Origin: Annona cherimola
Lineage: Eukaryota > Streptophyta > Magnoliopsida > Magnoliales > Annonaceae
NCBI GenBank assembly: GCA_030490835.1
Contig: CM059975.1
Span: 33,078,133 to 33,142,132, forward strand
Length of the DNA: 64,000 nt
Reading direction: 5' to 3'
The notes below the pieces were generated by a model. It ran no database searches. It was not told where the DNA came from and worked only from the letters and a program-made list of their open reading frames with translations. Shown in pieces: positions 21,136 through 33,080 of the stretch. Position numbers and translations under genes: made by a program. The first letter of the stretch is position 1. Each line of letters begins with the position of its first letter.

Positions 21136-24100
21136 CTAGCATACCCCAGTATTCTGTTTAAGAACATTTTCCACCTGAGCTTTCGGGTCCTCAAATCTTG
21201 CCTCTGAAAGCCTTGATTTTGAGCCACTCTTATTGCTTCCACGAGGCCATTCAATGCAGCCTTTCATGCCTCGTGTTATATGAGGATCTTCTGAAGCAGG
21301 TGTGCTCCAGTGCCCTAAACTTGGACCAATGTTCACTTCACCAGAGCCCTTTTCCAATCCAACCCCATTTAGATCTCTATCATCCAATGTCTCAACAGAG
21401 ATTGTCTTGCCGTTCTCATTGTTCCATTGATACAGCCTCCAAAACCTTGATATTGATAATGCTTTCTTTTTTGATTGCCTTGCTGAGGCACCAATGACTT
21501 CATTGATTGCTACGTTTCTCAGGTTGTAGCCTGCATCTGCACCACATCCTGTCCAACTTCCTGATTCATTACATGTTTTCGGTTGCCCACTAACACATTG
21601 GTTTCCCTTATCACAAAAATTATGATGGTCCTGGTCAACACCTTGCCTCATAATTTCCGAGGCACTGCTGTTTTCAACATCTCCTTTCCTGTTCCCCTTG
21701 CCGGATGTCAAGGCAAGGGTTTTGTGAAGACAGATATCAGGATTCTCAGCTTCATTTTTGGAGAATACACTTCTAGGAGTGCTGCCATGGCAAGGCTCAA
21801 TATCTCTCACATTATCTTCACCTGAATGGAGATCTTCAAACACAGAGACTATGTCCTCCGAAGTAGCATGAGGCCTAAATGAAAAGTCATTCATATCTTT
21901 GATCATTATGGAGCTGGCCACCTCTTCCAGTAACTCAGCTTTTCTCATCTCAACCATATCTGAGGTAGGACCTTTGGAAACTAAAAATGTCTCAAGTTCC
22001 ACTGTCAGCCGGCTCAGCTCAGAGTACTTCTGTTCAAGTGCAAGCTTGGCCTCAATCAACTTCAACCGAACCCTTTCTTCACGCCAAACCTCAGCCATCT
22101 GCAACATCTTCCTCTCTTCTTCCACTTCCTCACGGATAGCCATGGAGTGCTGCTTCAGTAATTCAACTTCTTCTTTGTCCTCTGCGATCTCATTTGCCAG
22201 TTCATCACACATCTCCTCTAATACCTCTCTCGTTTTCCTCTCTTTATCATAGTCTTGCAAGAATTGTTTGGCGCAAAGCTTGGCTTCAGAAAGGTCCGCA
22301 ACCAACTTCTTGTTCATCACTTCCATCCGCTCACAATTCTTCTTCTCTTTATGCAAGTCATTCTTTATGTCATCAATTACTGCATGGAATTTTTTGTGTT
22401 CTTTCCTACGCCATGAGGCCTTTTCCTTCTCAACTTCCCTCAATAACCTTTTGAGTTTCTTTTTGGAAGACTGATGTTGAGTCTCAAGCTCATGAATGTG
22501 GGCATGGGACTGCTTGAGTTCTGCCCGAAGCGTAGAAACGACTGAAGTACAACTAAATCCTTTGTTATAATTGAAGGGACTGAGAAACCCGTGCATCTTA
22601 TCATTAGAAATTGAGCATCCCCGGTCCCATTTTGTTGCCCTCTCCATTGAAGGATCATGGTAGTGAAGCTAAACATGTGAAACAGAAAAATAACCAGAAG
22701 GGAAAAGGAGATCAGTAAAGATATAAAAACATCGTAATTTCTTTTGACAAGCAATTGCAAAAGCTGACAAAAGCAGTGTACCTTAAAGAAGGTATCAGTC
22801 TTCAGGTGCGGGATAGGAAAAGGACTCCATAACTGACCATTGGGTCCTAAGTAAGAACATGCACTCCTGATACTGGCATTACATTTAGCTCCTGCATGCC
22901 CAGGCTGTGAATAATGGCAATGAAACAATAAGCAGGATTTACAAGCTCACTCAGGTTTGCAGAAATTACATTCTTTATTAAGACAAAACAACATCCAATT
23001 ATCGTAAAAATCAATATCAACTCTGATCATCAGAAAGGCACATTTATAAACCACCTACGATCTGACAGGCCCTATGAAGGACAAAGTAATGGACAACAAT
23101 GATCTCCATTAACCAATATGTCGTAATTGCCTTGCCGGGATTCTACCACCAAAACATGACCTGTTAACAAACCAGAAACTTCTTTCTATACTTCAGATAA
23201 GGTGTAATATGGCAAACATCCGAAGTTAGTTTCATCTCCAATGCAGATGGCACCCATAGGACCTCCCTCACTTGAACTTTGAGGATCCCACCACTGACAA
23301 TGTCTCCACCAAGATCGTCTCCGCCCAAAGTTCAGGAATCTATTGAGAACTACCCTAGCATGGTTAGATATCTAAACATGGGCTTCTCCCAACCCTAAAC
23401 AAACAAGATTTGTGTTCAGAAGATGCAATACGATAAACATCAGGAATCAATGTCATACACAGTGCAGCCATAGAACATATGAGTAGTTCCAGAAATTCAT
23501 CTCATGGACCCCAGGTGGCGGCAGCTGCTGATGACAAGCAGTTGATCAAAATCCCATTAAGCATATCTGAGTATCAGCTCACCCACCATTTTCTAGGCTC
23601 ATATGCGGCCCAAAATCATGTACCTTTATATAAGCAACTTCTCAAGAATCTCTTGATACAGTAACTTGACCAAAATACCGCTGGCCAGAATAAAATGGTC
23701 TACAGTTATGACAGTATATGTTGGGTAGTGTAAATTCTTCGCGTTCTACTTGGGGTAGTGTTGGCTTAGAATTGGTTCACACCTAAGCAAATGTTGAACT
23801 AGTTCAAGGGGGCGCCATTTGTACCATTTTGTGGAATACATTTTATTCATTATCTTTAAAATATTGTATTTAATTAAGAATATAATGACTTGATGGAATA
23901 CATTTCATTCATTATATTTAATTAAGCACATAAGTTGATTTTAAAGTTTAGAGTGAACATAAACTCATCAAAATCCTTATGTGCAGCCACAAGAATTTTC
24001 TGATGAAAATGATTTCAAGTGGTATTGTTAAGTAAAATATAACAAATAAAATGGATTGAATAGGTCATATAAAATGGTGTAAATAGGGGTCACTTAAACT

Positions 24101-26522
24101 GGTCGAACGTTTGATTAAATGTGAATTGGTTCTAAGTTTCAAACTGAACACTGCCATCTATTTTTAGGCAGCCAGCAATATTTTTCGCCCTTCTTTTCAA
24201 CTATGATCACGGTGCCTGCAGTTCACTGTCAGAAGACCAATGCTCATCCCATATTAATATTGTCTTATACCAAATATAATAATAACAAAATAAAAGTAAA
24301 AAAAAAAAAAAAAAAAAAATCACCTGATACAGTTGGACCTCCACATCTCAACAATTGAACAGAACAGTAAGTACTCAAAAACCATCAATAGTTATTTTTC
24401 AGAACAGTTATTTTCCATCTGATAGAAGTGATCCATTACAAGACAGGAAAAGTAAAAGAAAATAAGATCGAGAAGAATAAAATTACCATCGTAGAACTTA
24501 TTGATGGCATGACCCAAGGCTAAAGAAGATATTAAAAGGATTTCGGATGCCCTGAAATTACCACTCAAAACTTCTCGTGTCAAAATACAAACCCAAGGCT
24601 AAAGGAGATCCTGGAACGATTCTGATGCCCGAAACAAGCAGTTTTCTAGTATTGATTTGTTTTTGAAAAGATGTCAAATGACTGCTTAGATCATCTGAAA
24701 ATGTGATCTTTTAGTTAATGCTCCACCCCGCAACAAGACCAAAAATTTCAGCATTACACGTTGAGCTAAATCTTGCATAGATACATTTCTCCGCCCCTAA
24801 CAATGAAATAATGAAGGACCAACTTAGTTCATCAATGAATAATAAAGGGATGTTTGGTAATTTGAAAGTTGTGGGAATTGTGGATGAGGTGGGAAGTGAG
24901 AAATAAAATATTTTGAGAATTTTGTGATTGATATGAAATTATAGGAATAAAAATGAAATATATAGGGTAGTTCGAATATTATAAGAAAATGAAATAATTG
25001 AAATATAAGGGTAAAAAATAAAAATACAGTTATTAATTGGTAAATTAATTAGCTCGGGAATCAGTATTCCCATGAATTCCCATCCCACGAAATCCCACCC
25101 TGAATACCAAACGTCCCCAAAGAGTCGCATGGAAATCAGACTATTCTTGTTATAGCAATCTCGCTCGAACAGAAAACAAAACAAAATCAGGGTGCATGTG
25201 GTAACATGTAAAAAAAGAAAAATGAAGGGTGCGTTTAGTAACTTGGGAACGCGGTGAAGTGGTAAAGTAGGATATGGAATATTTAAACTTCATTAAGAGT
25301 ATAGTAGGAATAAGTTAGCTATTATTTAAAAAGGATTGAAATATAGAAGTAAAAATAAAAAATTTATGTAATTTAGCAGTTAAAATGTAAAATGATTTTT
25401 TAAAAATGTATGAAAGGATATATTATTTTATATTTCAATCATTTTCCTTATCTTATACACAACTACTTAGCATATTTTAACTTTGAGTGCCTATCCTGTA
25501 CAATTATGGTGCGATTGGTTTAAAATGGACTTGATATGGATTTAAATATACTAATACTTCATACAATTATTAATTGATATATAAATGATGTCTTTAATAG
25601 TTTACGTACTGAAAAAACAACTTTACAATTATTATTTATATCAAATAATTTTATTACATTAACTTGTACATTTTCATAGGAGTCCTACACATGCAATTTC
25701 CATAAAAATCAGTGTATTAATAAAATAAACAGTTTCAAATAAAATGAGTGAAATAGATTATCATTTTATGGTCTGCTCATTTTAAGTCAACTGTACAATA
25801 AGCTACACTACAATTAACTACAATCGAATTTTTTCCTTTTAACTTTATTTTATTTCCTCCTCGTCATTATCCTAATCAAATCACACTATTCTTCCGCTTT
25901 CTAAAAATTTTTCCCTTTTCCACTTTTTTCTTCCCAGGACCGTACGTGACTAGCCAAATGGAAGCATGAATCAGCCGACAGCGGTTCAGTCAAATAATGG
26001 CGTTGGATGAGACTGCAGATATCAAAATCTTCAATGAACAAAAATCAACCAGTTCTTGCAACGCATGTGTTCAAGATCAGAACTTGCAGGCATATTCGGC
26101 CAACAAAATTCTCAAAATCACACCTCAAACCTGACTGTTTCCTGCTGCCGCCGTTGGAAGCTTCTGGAACTTTCCATAAGCTGAATATGCCAGAGAGCAG
26201 CAGCCATCTTCCTTGCAGAAGCCCTAACCACATCTCTCCTCCGCCTTTTCCCGCTGAGCTTCTTCTCCGTCGACGAAGGCAGCCTGCGAACAGGGAGATT
26301 CAGTTCGTCAAGCTTTCCAAACCCGAAACGGAGAGTCGCCGCAGCATTTCTCTTGCCGCCGGGAGTGAAAGGAATGCTGGCGGCGGGGGAGGCTTGTTTC
26401 CTGGTTTTCCGGCGGCGGCGAGTGTGGCGGCCTCGCGAGGCGGCGGGAGAAGAGGGGTGGAAGGATTTGGAGGAGGCGGAGGAGGAGAAGAGGGGTATCC
26501 GACGCAGGTTGATCTCCGTCAT
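21136..26522 (-). CDS. Coiled-coil protein of the plant At1g50660/At5g41620 family, three exons
   Basis: Exons on the minus strand: 26522-26124, 22904-22782, 22668-21136. All junctions are GT-AG and phase 0, giving about 684 residues, close to the family's usual length. Exon 1 has an Arg/Ser/Pro-rich N-terminus and the conserved ASARKMAAALWHIQ block (family: SARKLAAxLWxLQ). Exon 3 begins LHYHDPSMERATKWD (family ATKWDP) and then has a long coiled coil (about residues 220-420: STLRAELKQSHAHIHELE...ALEQKYSELSRLTVELE). Near the C-terminus is PHITRGMKGCIEWPRG, the family's hallmark (NPHITRxMKGCIEWPRG). Members are cytoskeleton-linked or unknown ('USO1-like' in annotations); the trichome-branching protein BLT is a relative. 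The function here is unknown. The second intron is 0.1 kb and the first 3.2 kb, filled with MITEs. The open frame and intact splice sites suggest a working gene. Confidence 0.88.
23754..24155. mobile_element. TIR MITE, 402 bp, in the intron
   Basis: Left end GGTAGTGTTGGCTTAGAATT matches the reverse complement of the right end (GGCAGTGTTCAGTTTGAAAC, then TTAGAACCAATTCACA), with a further match of CCATTTGTACCATTTT inside. No target duplication is obvious, so no superfamily is assigned. Confidence 0.7.
24847..25118. mobile_element. Small TIR MITE (GGGATGTTTGGTA ends)
   Basis: Left GGGATGTTTGGTAATTTG and right AATACCAAACGTCCCC are inverted repeats of about 14 bp, with an AT-rich interior. These ends are common in plant hAT or PIF/Harbinger MITEs; the flanks (AAA on both sides) do not decide between them. 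Confidence 0.6.
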
Positions 26523-26904
26523 CTTGCGTAGCTGGAAATGGAGGCCATGAGAGAGAGAGCTGGAGAAATTTTGGCGTCTTCAGCGACTTTCGTAGACAGG
26601 GCGACAGAGCAACGTGAGTTTCCTGTTTGAAAGAAAGCAACGTTTTCTGTTCTGCTGCAGCTCTGATACTCTGATGGCGAGTGATGCATGATACGCAGCC
26701 ATCGGCATTATTTTGCATATTCATGCCTCAAGTTGTGCGATTTTGCATTCTTTTTTTCTTTTTAACCGAATGTCTGATAAATTTCAACTTTATATACATA
26801 TACACGGACCCCCTGTCCTCAGTTTGGGTGATGCACGTGAATTTTCCTTCCGTTCCGGGAGCAGCAGTTACGAAGTCTTAAGTAAATTTTTTTTTTCCGG
26901 CAAC
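26523..26904. other. Promoter side of the coiled-coil gene
   Basis: The 5' flank of the minus-strand gene. Its relatively GC-rich part (26523-26680) includes CTCTCTCTC on the minus strand near 26550-26560, typical of plant 5' UTRs. A TATATAAA-type box on the minus strand can be read near 26795-26805 (TATATACATATACAC on the plus strand), but its use is uncertain. Confidence 0.35.
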
Positions 26905-27360
26905 GTAGAAATTTCTCTTGTGCACCTAACATTTGCCTTTAATTCTTTACCTGCATACAATATTTTATAAATTACTCTTGTGCCAATAATATTTCATTCT
27001 AAATTCTTCCTATGCACATGCTATCAACAAAACCATTATTTGTAATAATGAAAAGACAATTTTACCTATTTGAAATTTCATAATTGAGATAATTCAACTT
27101 TAATATAATTCAATTGATGATAGTAAATCATCAATATATTGCATAAATGACTTAAAAATTATATTAAATTTGAATCATTTTAATTATGAGAATTTTAAAA
27201 GGACAAAATTATCTTTTAATGGGTAAATAATAGTTGTGTTAACGGCGTAGGTGTAATAAGAATTTAGGATTAAATATCATGGATATAAAAGGAATTAGTG
27301 AAATGCTATGAGTATAATAGGAATTAAGTACAAATGTTATATGTATAAAAGAAATTTTTC
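26905..27360. repeat. Long foldback repeat, AT-rich
   Basis: AGAAATTTCTCTTGTGC... at the left and ...ATGTATAAAAGAAATTTTTC at the right are the outer parts of diverged inverted arms; TAACATTTGCCTTTAATTC / GAATTAAGTACAAATGTTA continue them. The centre holds a second inverted match (AATTGAGATAATTCAA / TTGAATCATTTTAATT). Confidence 0.6.
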
Positions 27361-28242
27361 CTTTTTGACAACAAGTTATAAAGTCAAGTTAAAAGACAAA
27401 AATACCCATTAATCAAATTGCACAATATGCAATTTTATTCTTATTTTCATTTTTTTCTCATACCCAAACCAACTACCATCTTTTATTAAAATTCGAAAAG
27501 AAATTAATAAAGTTATACGACTCAAATAATTTAATAATTTTTCAAAGTTAATATAAATAAAATATTTTCCGTTACTCAGAACTTCCTTACCTTTTTTTTA
27601 TAAAAGAAATTCCTTACCACTGATCCACGTCTTTTGTACCATACACGATTATTTTAAGGATGAACTCTAATAATATGAATAGATAGTCTTGTTATTTAAT
27701 ATAATTGTGTAATGATGCCAAAATCTTTTTTTTTACGGAAGATAGATCATATAATTTATATCAAACTTCAGCTATAAATATATCCAAAATTAAAATTTAT
27801 GAGACAAAAATGCAAAATCAAAAACCCGAGAATACGCAAAATCCAGGAGAAGCATAAATATAACTAGATTAACATTTTTGTAAAAAATGTTTTTTGCAAA
27901 AACCCAAAAAAATATGTTTTTGCTCAGCCTGAAAGACCAGTATGAAATGATCATTTTGCAATATAATTTATAAAAACTAGTGGTTCATCATTATGAAGCA
28001 TTCCACTACAATAAAACCCTTTAAAAATTCGCATCTATTAACTAAAAAGTTGTTCCAGCTAATATGTATTTTCGAATTTCGACTAGTATAAATATTCGCA
28101 TTCTAATGAGTCTTGTTGGAAGCATCACTTACAAAACAAAATGTGACAAAACCATGTCCAAAAAGATCCTCCAGCTATGCATTCTGATGGTCATGTCCGG
28201 AGGAGAACAACCATATAACAATTATCCAGTCTAGAGTTAATC
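27361..28242. other. AT-rich sequence, nothing recognised
   Basis: No ORF, no clear repeat ends. A T-run lies at 27727-27734 and A-rich patches at 27880-27920. Confidence 0.4.
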
Positions 28243-29566
28243 ACATTTTGGTCCTTCTAACTATGCATATTTGCTTTTTAAAATTTTTAAAATTTATTTT
28301 CTTTGTATTTTAAACCCTTTCATTAATGCAAGTTACCAAATTATCGTAAAATCTATAAATAACTGTTGTACAAATTTTCTAATAACAATATTGCCCTAAG
28401 TGAAGTTAACTCATGAAAGAGTTGATTCAACTTGGTCACAAAAAAAATTGAACTATTCGCAAGTTTGAGTCGACTCACTAGATGATACAAAACCAAATAT
28501 CAACATTAGCTTGGCCTTTTTCGACAAATAGCGGTATGGTTTATGATCATTGAGATTGGCAGGGTAGTATGGGCGAATTTTGGCATCTACATGTTGTCAT
28601 CAACCAACATCTATGAATAAGAGAGCATTTTGGCATCTACATGTCATCATCGGCTAACATTTATGAAGAAGAGCAGCGGTTGCATGTAGGTATGCCTTAC
28701 CTGTATCACTGATGAGGAAGGAGAAGGAAGTGACAGCAGGTGTGGGATCATCGACAACCCTAATCGTCGGCACAAAGTAGGAAGTTTGCTGGTTCTATCA
28801 TTGGTTGGCGTTATGAAGAAGAGCAACGTCTACGTGCAGGTGATCGTTTGCCTCACTGATAACATGAGGAAGAAGAAGGAAGCAACAACAAGTGCGGAGT
28901 CATCTGCGGCCTTGATCGTTAATGTAGAGGCAGTGATCAGTTTCACATAGCTATCGGTAGTGAGGAAGAAACAGAGATGGTACGACAAGGCAGCGTTTTC
29001 TATGACAAATTATGGCAATGGGAGAGCAAATCTAAGCTTGCAACATAAACTCAGTGTCAAAAACCATCAATGATATCATTGATCAGCTCTAATTGGCAGG
29101 AGAAAGGCTAGAGGGAGTTGGTGCATAGCAGTAGGCATGTCGTGGGCAGCTAGGGCTATGTCGGGGAAGGTTATACATATTATCTATTGCGATGGATAGA
29201 AAAAATTTCTATATTGGTTAGATTTTTTGTGGTTCATATTTTGTCATATTGGTATTCGATTTAGGTGATCTAAAAGTCGTTTTCTATGTTTTTGAAGTAC
29301 TTTGAATCACGTAGATGGTTTAGAGTGGTAAAATTTTGCTTATTTTAAAATATTTCCAAAGAACGATAAATTGAGCGATTAAACTAAGCTACAGGGGCAT
29401 TTTAAATTTTTTATTTACAAATAACTATTGTTAGTTGGGTTTTTTTTAATGGTGTAGAGCTCTAGGGTCTAAAATGCAAATAGGGAGAAGTTACAAAATT
29501 TAAAAAGTGAATATTCAAAACTCATAGATTAGAAAGCATATATGTGAAATAAAGGGGCCAAAATGT
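28243..29566. mobile_element. Non-autonomous DNA transposon (about 1.3 kb) with internal GC-richer repeats
   Basis: Outer inverted repeats ACATTTTGG(T/C)CC(C/T)TT...TATGC, then AAATTTT.AAA, extend about 150 bp at each side. The interior (28500-29170) is less AT-rich and has a repeated theme: TTTTGGCATCTACATG at 28574 and 28627, and ATGAAGAAGAGCA at about 28662 and 28813, each followed by related sequence through CTCACTGAT..GAGGAAG..GAAGGAAG. No transposase and no long ORF. It resembles a Mutator-like carrier of captured sequence, but the origin of the cargo is unknown. Confidence 0.55.
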
Positions 29567-30300
29567 CAAAAACCCACCAAATTTCCATGGTGCTCTGCTA
29601 TGCAGAAGCAGGCCCGCGGATCGAAGCGAGCACAAGCGGACCTGCGTGCGCCAGTGCGCGTGAACTTCAAAGTTCTTAATTTGAACGGTGGAAATACTTG
29701 TATGGTACAGTTACCACCCAAAATTTTCAGTATGCTACTCTAATTATAGGCCCATATTGATGATGACATAAAATCTAATCCGCACAATCTGTTTATAATC
29801 ATTTAATTAAACACCAAGCCAAGTTTTATACAAATTAAGATGGACATAAATCTCTTCTAAAACATGCATAAATAAATGTAATAAAATATTTTGATTTATA
29901 TATTAACCTAAAAGATACATATATATATAGCAGTGCTGTTGTCCAAAAAATAGGCTCCATATATATTAAAATGTAATGAAACTTTATATAATCATTTATC
30001 CATATATAAATCATACTTTAAATGGTTTAGATATTAAAAAAATTACTTTAAAACTGTTATTTATATCAAACTATTTTATTACATTGAATTTGTACTATTT
30101 TCAGATGGGGTCCATACACATATCCGATTGAGATGAAAATTAATGTGGTAATAAAATACATTATTCAAAATACAATGGGTAGAGTAAATTATAATTTGAT
30201 CATCATGCGGGACCCGTTTCAGTGCCTAAATATATCTCTATATATATAATTATCTAAATCATTTAAAATATTATTAATAGTAGATAAATGTTCTTATAAA
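29567..30300. repeat. AT-rich flank with a diverged copy of the foldback MITE family (about 29925-30245)
   Basis: 29925-30245 shares the phrases GATGAAAATTAATGTGGTAA, ATACATTATTCAAAATACAA and TGGGTAGAGTA with the MITEs at 19.1-19.8 kb, and sits between TATATATA runs. The 29610-29690 piece is unusually GC-rich for this area (GCCCGCGGATCGAAGCGAGC) and unexplained. Confidence 0.6.
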
Positions 30301-30305
30301 TTTAA

Positions 30306-30306
<1 letters not shown>

Positions 30307-30343
<37 letters not shown>
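30307..30343. repeat. (ATT)n microsatellite
   Basis: About twelve uninterrupted ATT/TTA units. Confidence 0.95.
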
Positions 30344-30344
<1 letters not shown>

Positions 30345-30825
30345 TTGTGCATCTAGAATGAATATAAGTATTTTTTGTAATTTCTACAGGCGTATTTTTA
30401 AACGGTTTCAGCACATCCAATAATTTGATTACAATTTTCATCAAAAAAATAATTTGATTACAATGAATTTTTTAAATGTATTAAAAAATAATATCAAACA
30501 AGACAAGCGGGTAAGATTTTAATATAATAATCAAGATGAGCTCAAAATGGAGGTAACGTGCAGACATCTTCGAGGGTAGATGCGCAACTGACGAATATCC
30601 AGTTGTATGCTTCCTCGTGTGAAGACCGAACAGCCCGCGGATCAAGAAAGGATTACTTTTCAGAATCCATCAGTCACGGAATCCAATTTCTCTCACTAAT
30701 CATTTGGATCTTCCCGTTCCGACAAGCCGGTTGGTCACGACCGCGGGAACAGACGCCTCACCTCTGTGTGGGATTGATGCAGGATGTGTTTATTTATGAA
30801 ATTTATTTTATTTAAAATGAGAGTT
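30344..30825. other. No gene; a GC-richer island at 30550-30790
   Basis: The island contains an 85-codon ORF (30558-30815) without similarity to anything I know. Its base composition differs from the AT-rich flanks, so it may be the remnant of a gene or of a retrotransposon end. Confidence 0.3.
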
Positions 30826-31291
30826 TTGCAAATATGCCTTTAAAGTATGGCCAATGTTACATCTGTATCCCTAAGTCTGTTGATATTACAAATATGTTAA
30901 CAAAGTTTACGTAAAATTGCAAATGCTTCCCTTCCTTTAACACATCAATAGAATTTTTTGTAAAATGACGATAATATCTTTTAAGCCAAGTGATGCACTT
31001 GCAATTTTTTCAATATTGTAGATATAGTTTTTATTTTATTTTTTATATATTTTTACATAGATTATTATTTTCGATTTCTTTGCAAATATACTTATAACAT
31101 TTGTAAAAATTATAAGTGTATCACTTAGCTTAAAGGGTATTATTATTATTTTACAAAAAATTTTAACAGTTTCGTAACGAAAGGGATGCTTGCGATTTCA
31201 CACAAACTTTGTGGACATTAGCAATATTGGCAAACTTATGGACATAGATGTAATATTAGTCAAATATTGTATGCATATTTGCAAAAATCCT
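30826..31291. mobile_element. Foldback element, about 465 bp
   Basis: Left GCAAATATGCCTTTAAAGTA and right ...TGTATGCATATTTGC are arm ends; the arms also pair at TTACATCTGTATCCCTAAGT / ACTTATGGACATAGATGTAA and at CTTCCCTTCCTTTAAC / GTAACGAAAGGGATGC. The arms together cover most of the element. Confidence 0.8.
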
Positions 31292-32792
31292 ATTTAAAAT
31301 TTGAACTTCTATTTTTAATTATTTCTTTACATTTTTTTATATAATAACTTTGTTTTTCAATCTTTTTTATACAAATGCTTATATAATTAACTTATCTATT
31401 TTAACTTTATTCTTTTTATTCACATTATTAACATATCATATTACATTATTTTCAACAAATTCAAAAAAAATTTGTATAAAAATTTTTATGCAAAAGTTTT
31501 ATCATTCCCCAAGCACGGCTTTAATGATAAAAGTTTATTGTCTTTCATATAGATAGGTAGAAGCTTATTGTTTCTTAAATGAAAAAAATGATATAGCTTA
31601 TGCGGATTATTGAGTTTGGTTATCATATAAGATGAAATCTAATTTTTACAACCGATCAAAAAAATTCATCACGTTCATATATTTAGGAGCACCACTAATT
31701 TAAAAAGTTAATTTTAAATATACTTATAAGCATGTAGATTTATATATATGATCACATATTTATAAAAGTGATATAGATGTTTATATATTTTATTTCTAAT
31801 TCTAAATATAATAAAGTAGTTAGATTTTGTCAGGTTACGTGGTCAATTTTTTTTCAAAATAATAAAATTACTCTAACCATATCACATAAGCTTGATTGGA
31901 TTCTCCTTTTTGTATTTTTATCTTATTTTATTAATTTCACTTTGTGAATAAATAAGAAAAGATAAATTATTTTATTTTTACTAAGGTAATTTTATAACTT
32001 CATGGCAGTTTTAACTTCATTCTTAACGACGTCACCATATGTGAAATTAGGGATAAAATCTATATTCATTTATGAAATTTTTATAAGTGTATGATCATAT
32101 CTATAAATATAAGTAAGAGTTATGACCATATTTAGAATTAACAAAAAAGGAAAAAATTATTGCTCATAATTAAAAAAAAATAGTTTTCACTGCATCACAA
32201 CATAAACTTTTTTACCTATTTACAACTTGGATTGGATAAGGACAAAATGAGAATGCTAAATGAAAAAAGTGCTATTGTACATTAAGAATTAAAAAGATAT
32301 AGAAATTGAAAAAAATTATATGAAAAATGAGAAAAGTATACTGTTATTTTTTTGAATAAAAAATTACATCTTATCCTTATTTTATTTGCATGTACTGATT
32401 TGTAATATCAAATGACTTGTTGTGTATATTTATATCAAAAAAATTGAAGTTAAAGTTAAATTGAATTTGAGTTAAAATGTCCCTAAAATAGGAATGAGCG
32501 TGGAAAGGTATTTTGTAATGATTTGGAATGTAATTTTACATTATTTTTTATCTTCCAACTCAAATCAGCCAAAGTACATATTTTTCTCATCACTGTTCAA
32601 GGGATGTAAATCTAACAATGTATCTAATCCACATCTAATAATATATGTACAGGAGACATTACTACTAAAAATGTAAGAAAAAATCTCCTAAGACTAAGAT
32701 CGATTGCGGGGTTCTAGCAATGCTATGAAGCTACCATCGATGTGCCGCTAATTTCGCATCTTTAATGCCTCTTCTATTTTCCTCACTATTTT
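31292..32792. other. AT-rich stretch with MITE and SINE-tail fragments
   Basis: 31300-31510 matches the CACACCC-ended MITE family seen at 32.8 and 37.1 kb (TATTTTAACTTTATTCTTTT). 32395-32447 resembles the SINE 3' tail (GATTTGTAATATCAAATGAC...ATATCAAAAAAA). No gene. Confidence 0.5.
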
Positions 32793-33080
32793 GGGTGTGT
32801 TTGTTTGGAACAAAAAATGTCAACAAAATTTTTTTATTCCAAAACTTTTCACTCTCCATAATTACTCTATTTTTTAATTATTTTTTCACATTTTCTATAC
32901 AAATTACAATACTTTCCAATCATTTCTACACAACTATCCATACAACTAGCCTATATATTTTAACTTTATTCTCTTTACTCCTCATCATTATCCCTATTAT
33001 ATCATATCATTTTCTATCAATTTGACAACTCTACCCCAAAAACTTTTCATCAAAAGTTTTACCCCCAACAAAACACACCC
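32793..33080. mobile_element. MITE, 288 bp, GGGTGTG...CACACCC ends
   Basis: Short inverted ends GGGTGTGTTTG / CAAAACACACCC around a T-rich interior with TACTCTATTTTTTAATTATT. TTT on both sides may be a 3-bp target duplication. Related copies lie at 37.1 kb (plus) and 50.6 kb (minus). Confidence 0.7.

Larger units (their letters stand above)
22905..26123 (-). other. First intron of the coiled-coil gene (3.2 kb), with MITE insertions
   Basis: Donor GAG/GTGTGATT (26123), acceptor TATTCACAG (22905). No coding exon was recognised inside. It contains two TIR elements (23754-24155, 24847-25118), an A-run of 22 bp (24299-24320) and a fragment of the AT-rich foldback family (25590-25800). Confidence 0.6.

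Noticed and set aside
21198..22474. Plus-strand ORFs of 68-117 codons within the coiled-coil gene
   Set aside because: Antisense shadows of exon 3, rich in Ser and Leu because the gene is rich in Glu and Lys.
22440..22928. 162-codon ORF on the minus strand as a separate gene
   Set aside because: It is a frame running through exon 2, the short intron and the start of exon 3 of the coiled-coil gene; splice sites and phases explain it better.
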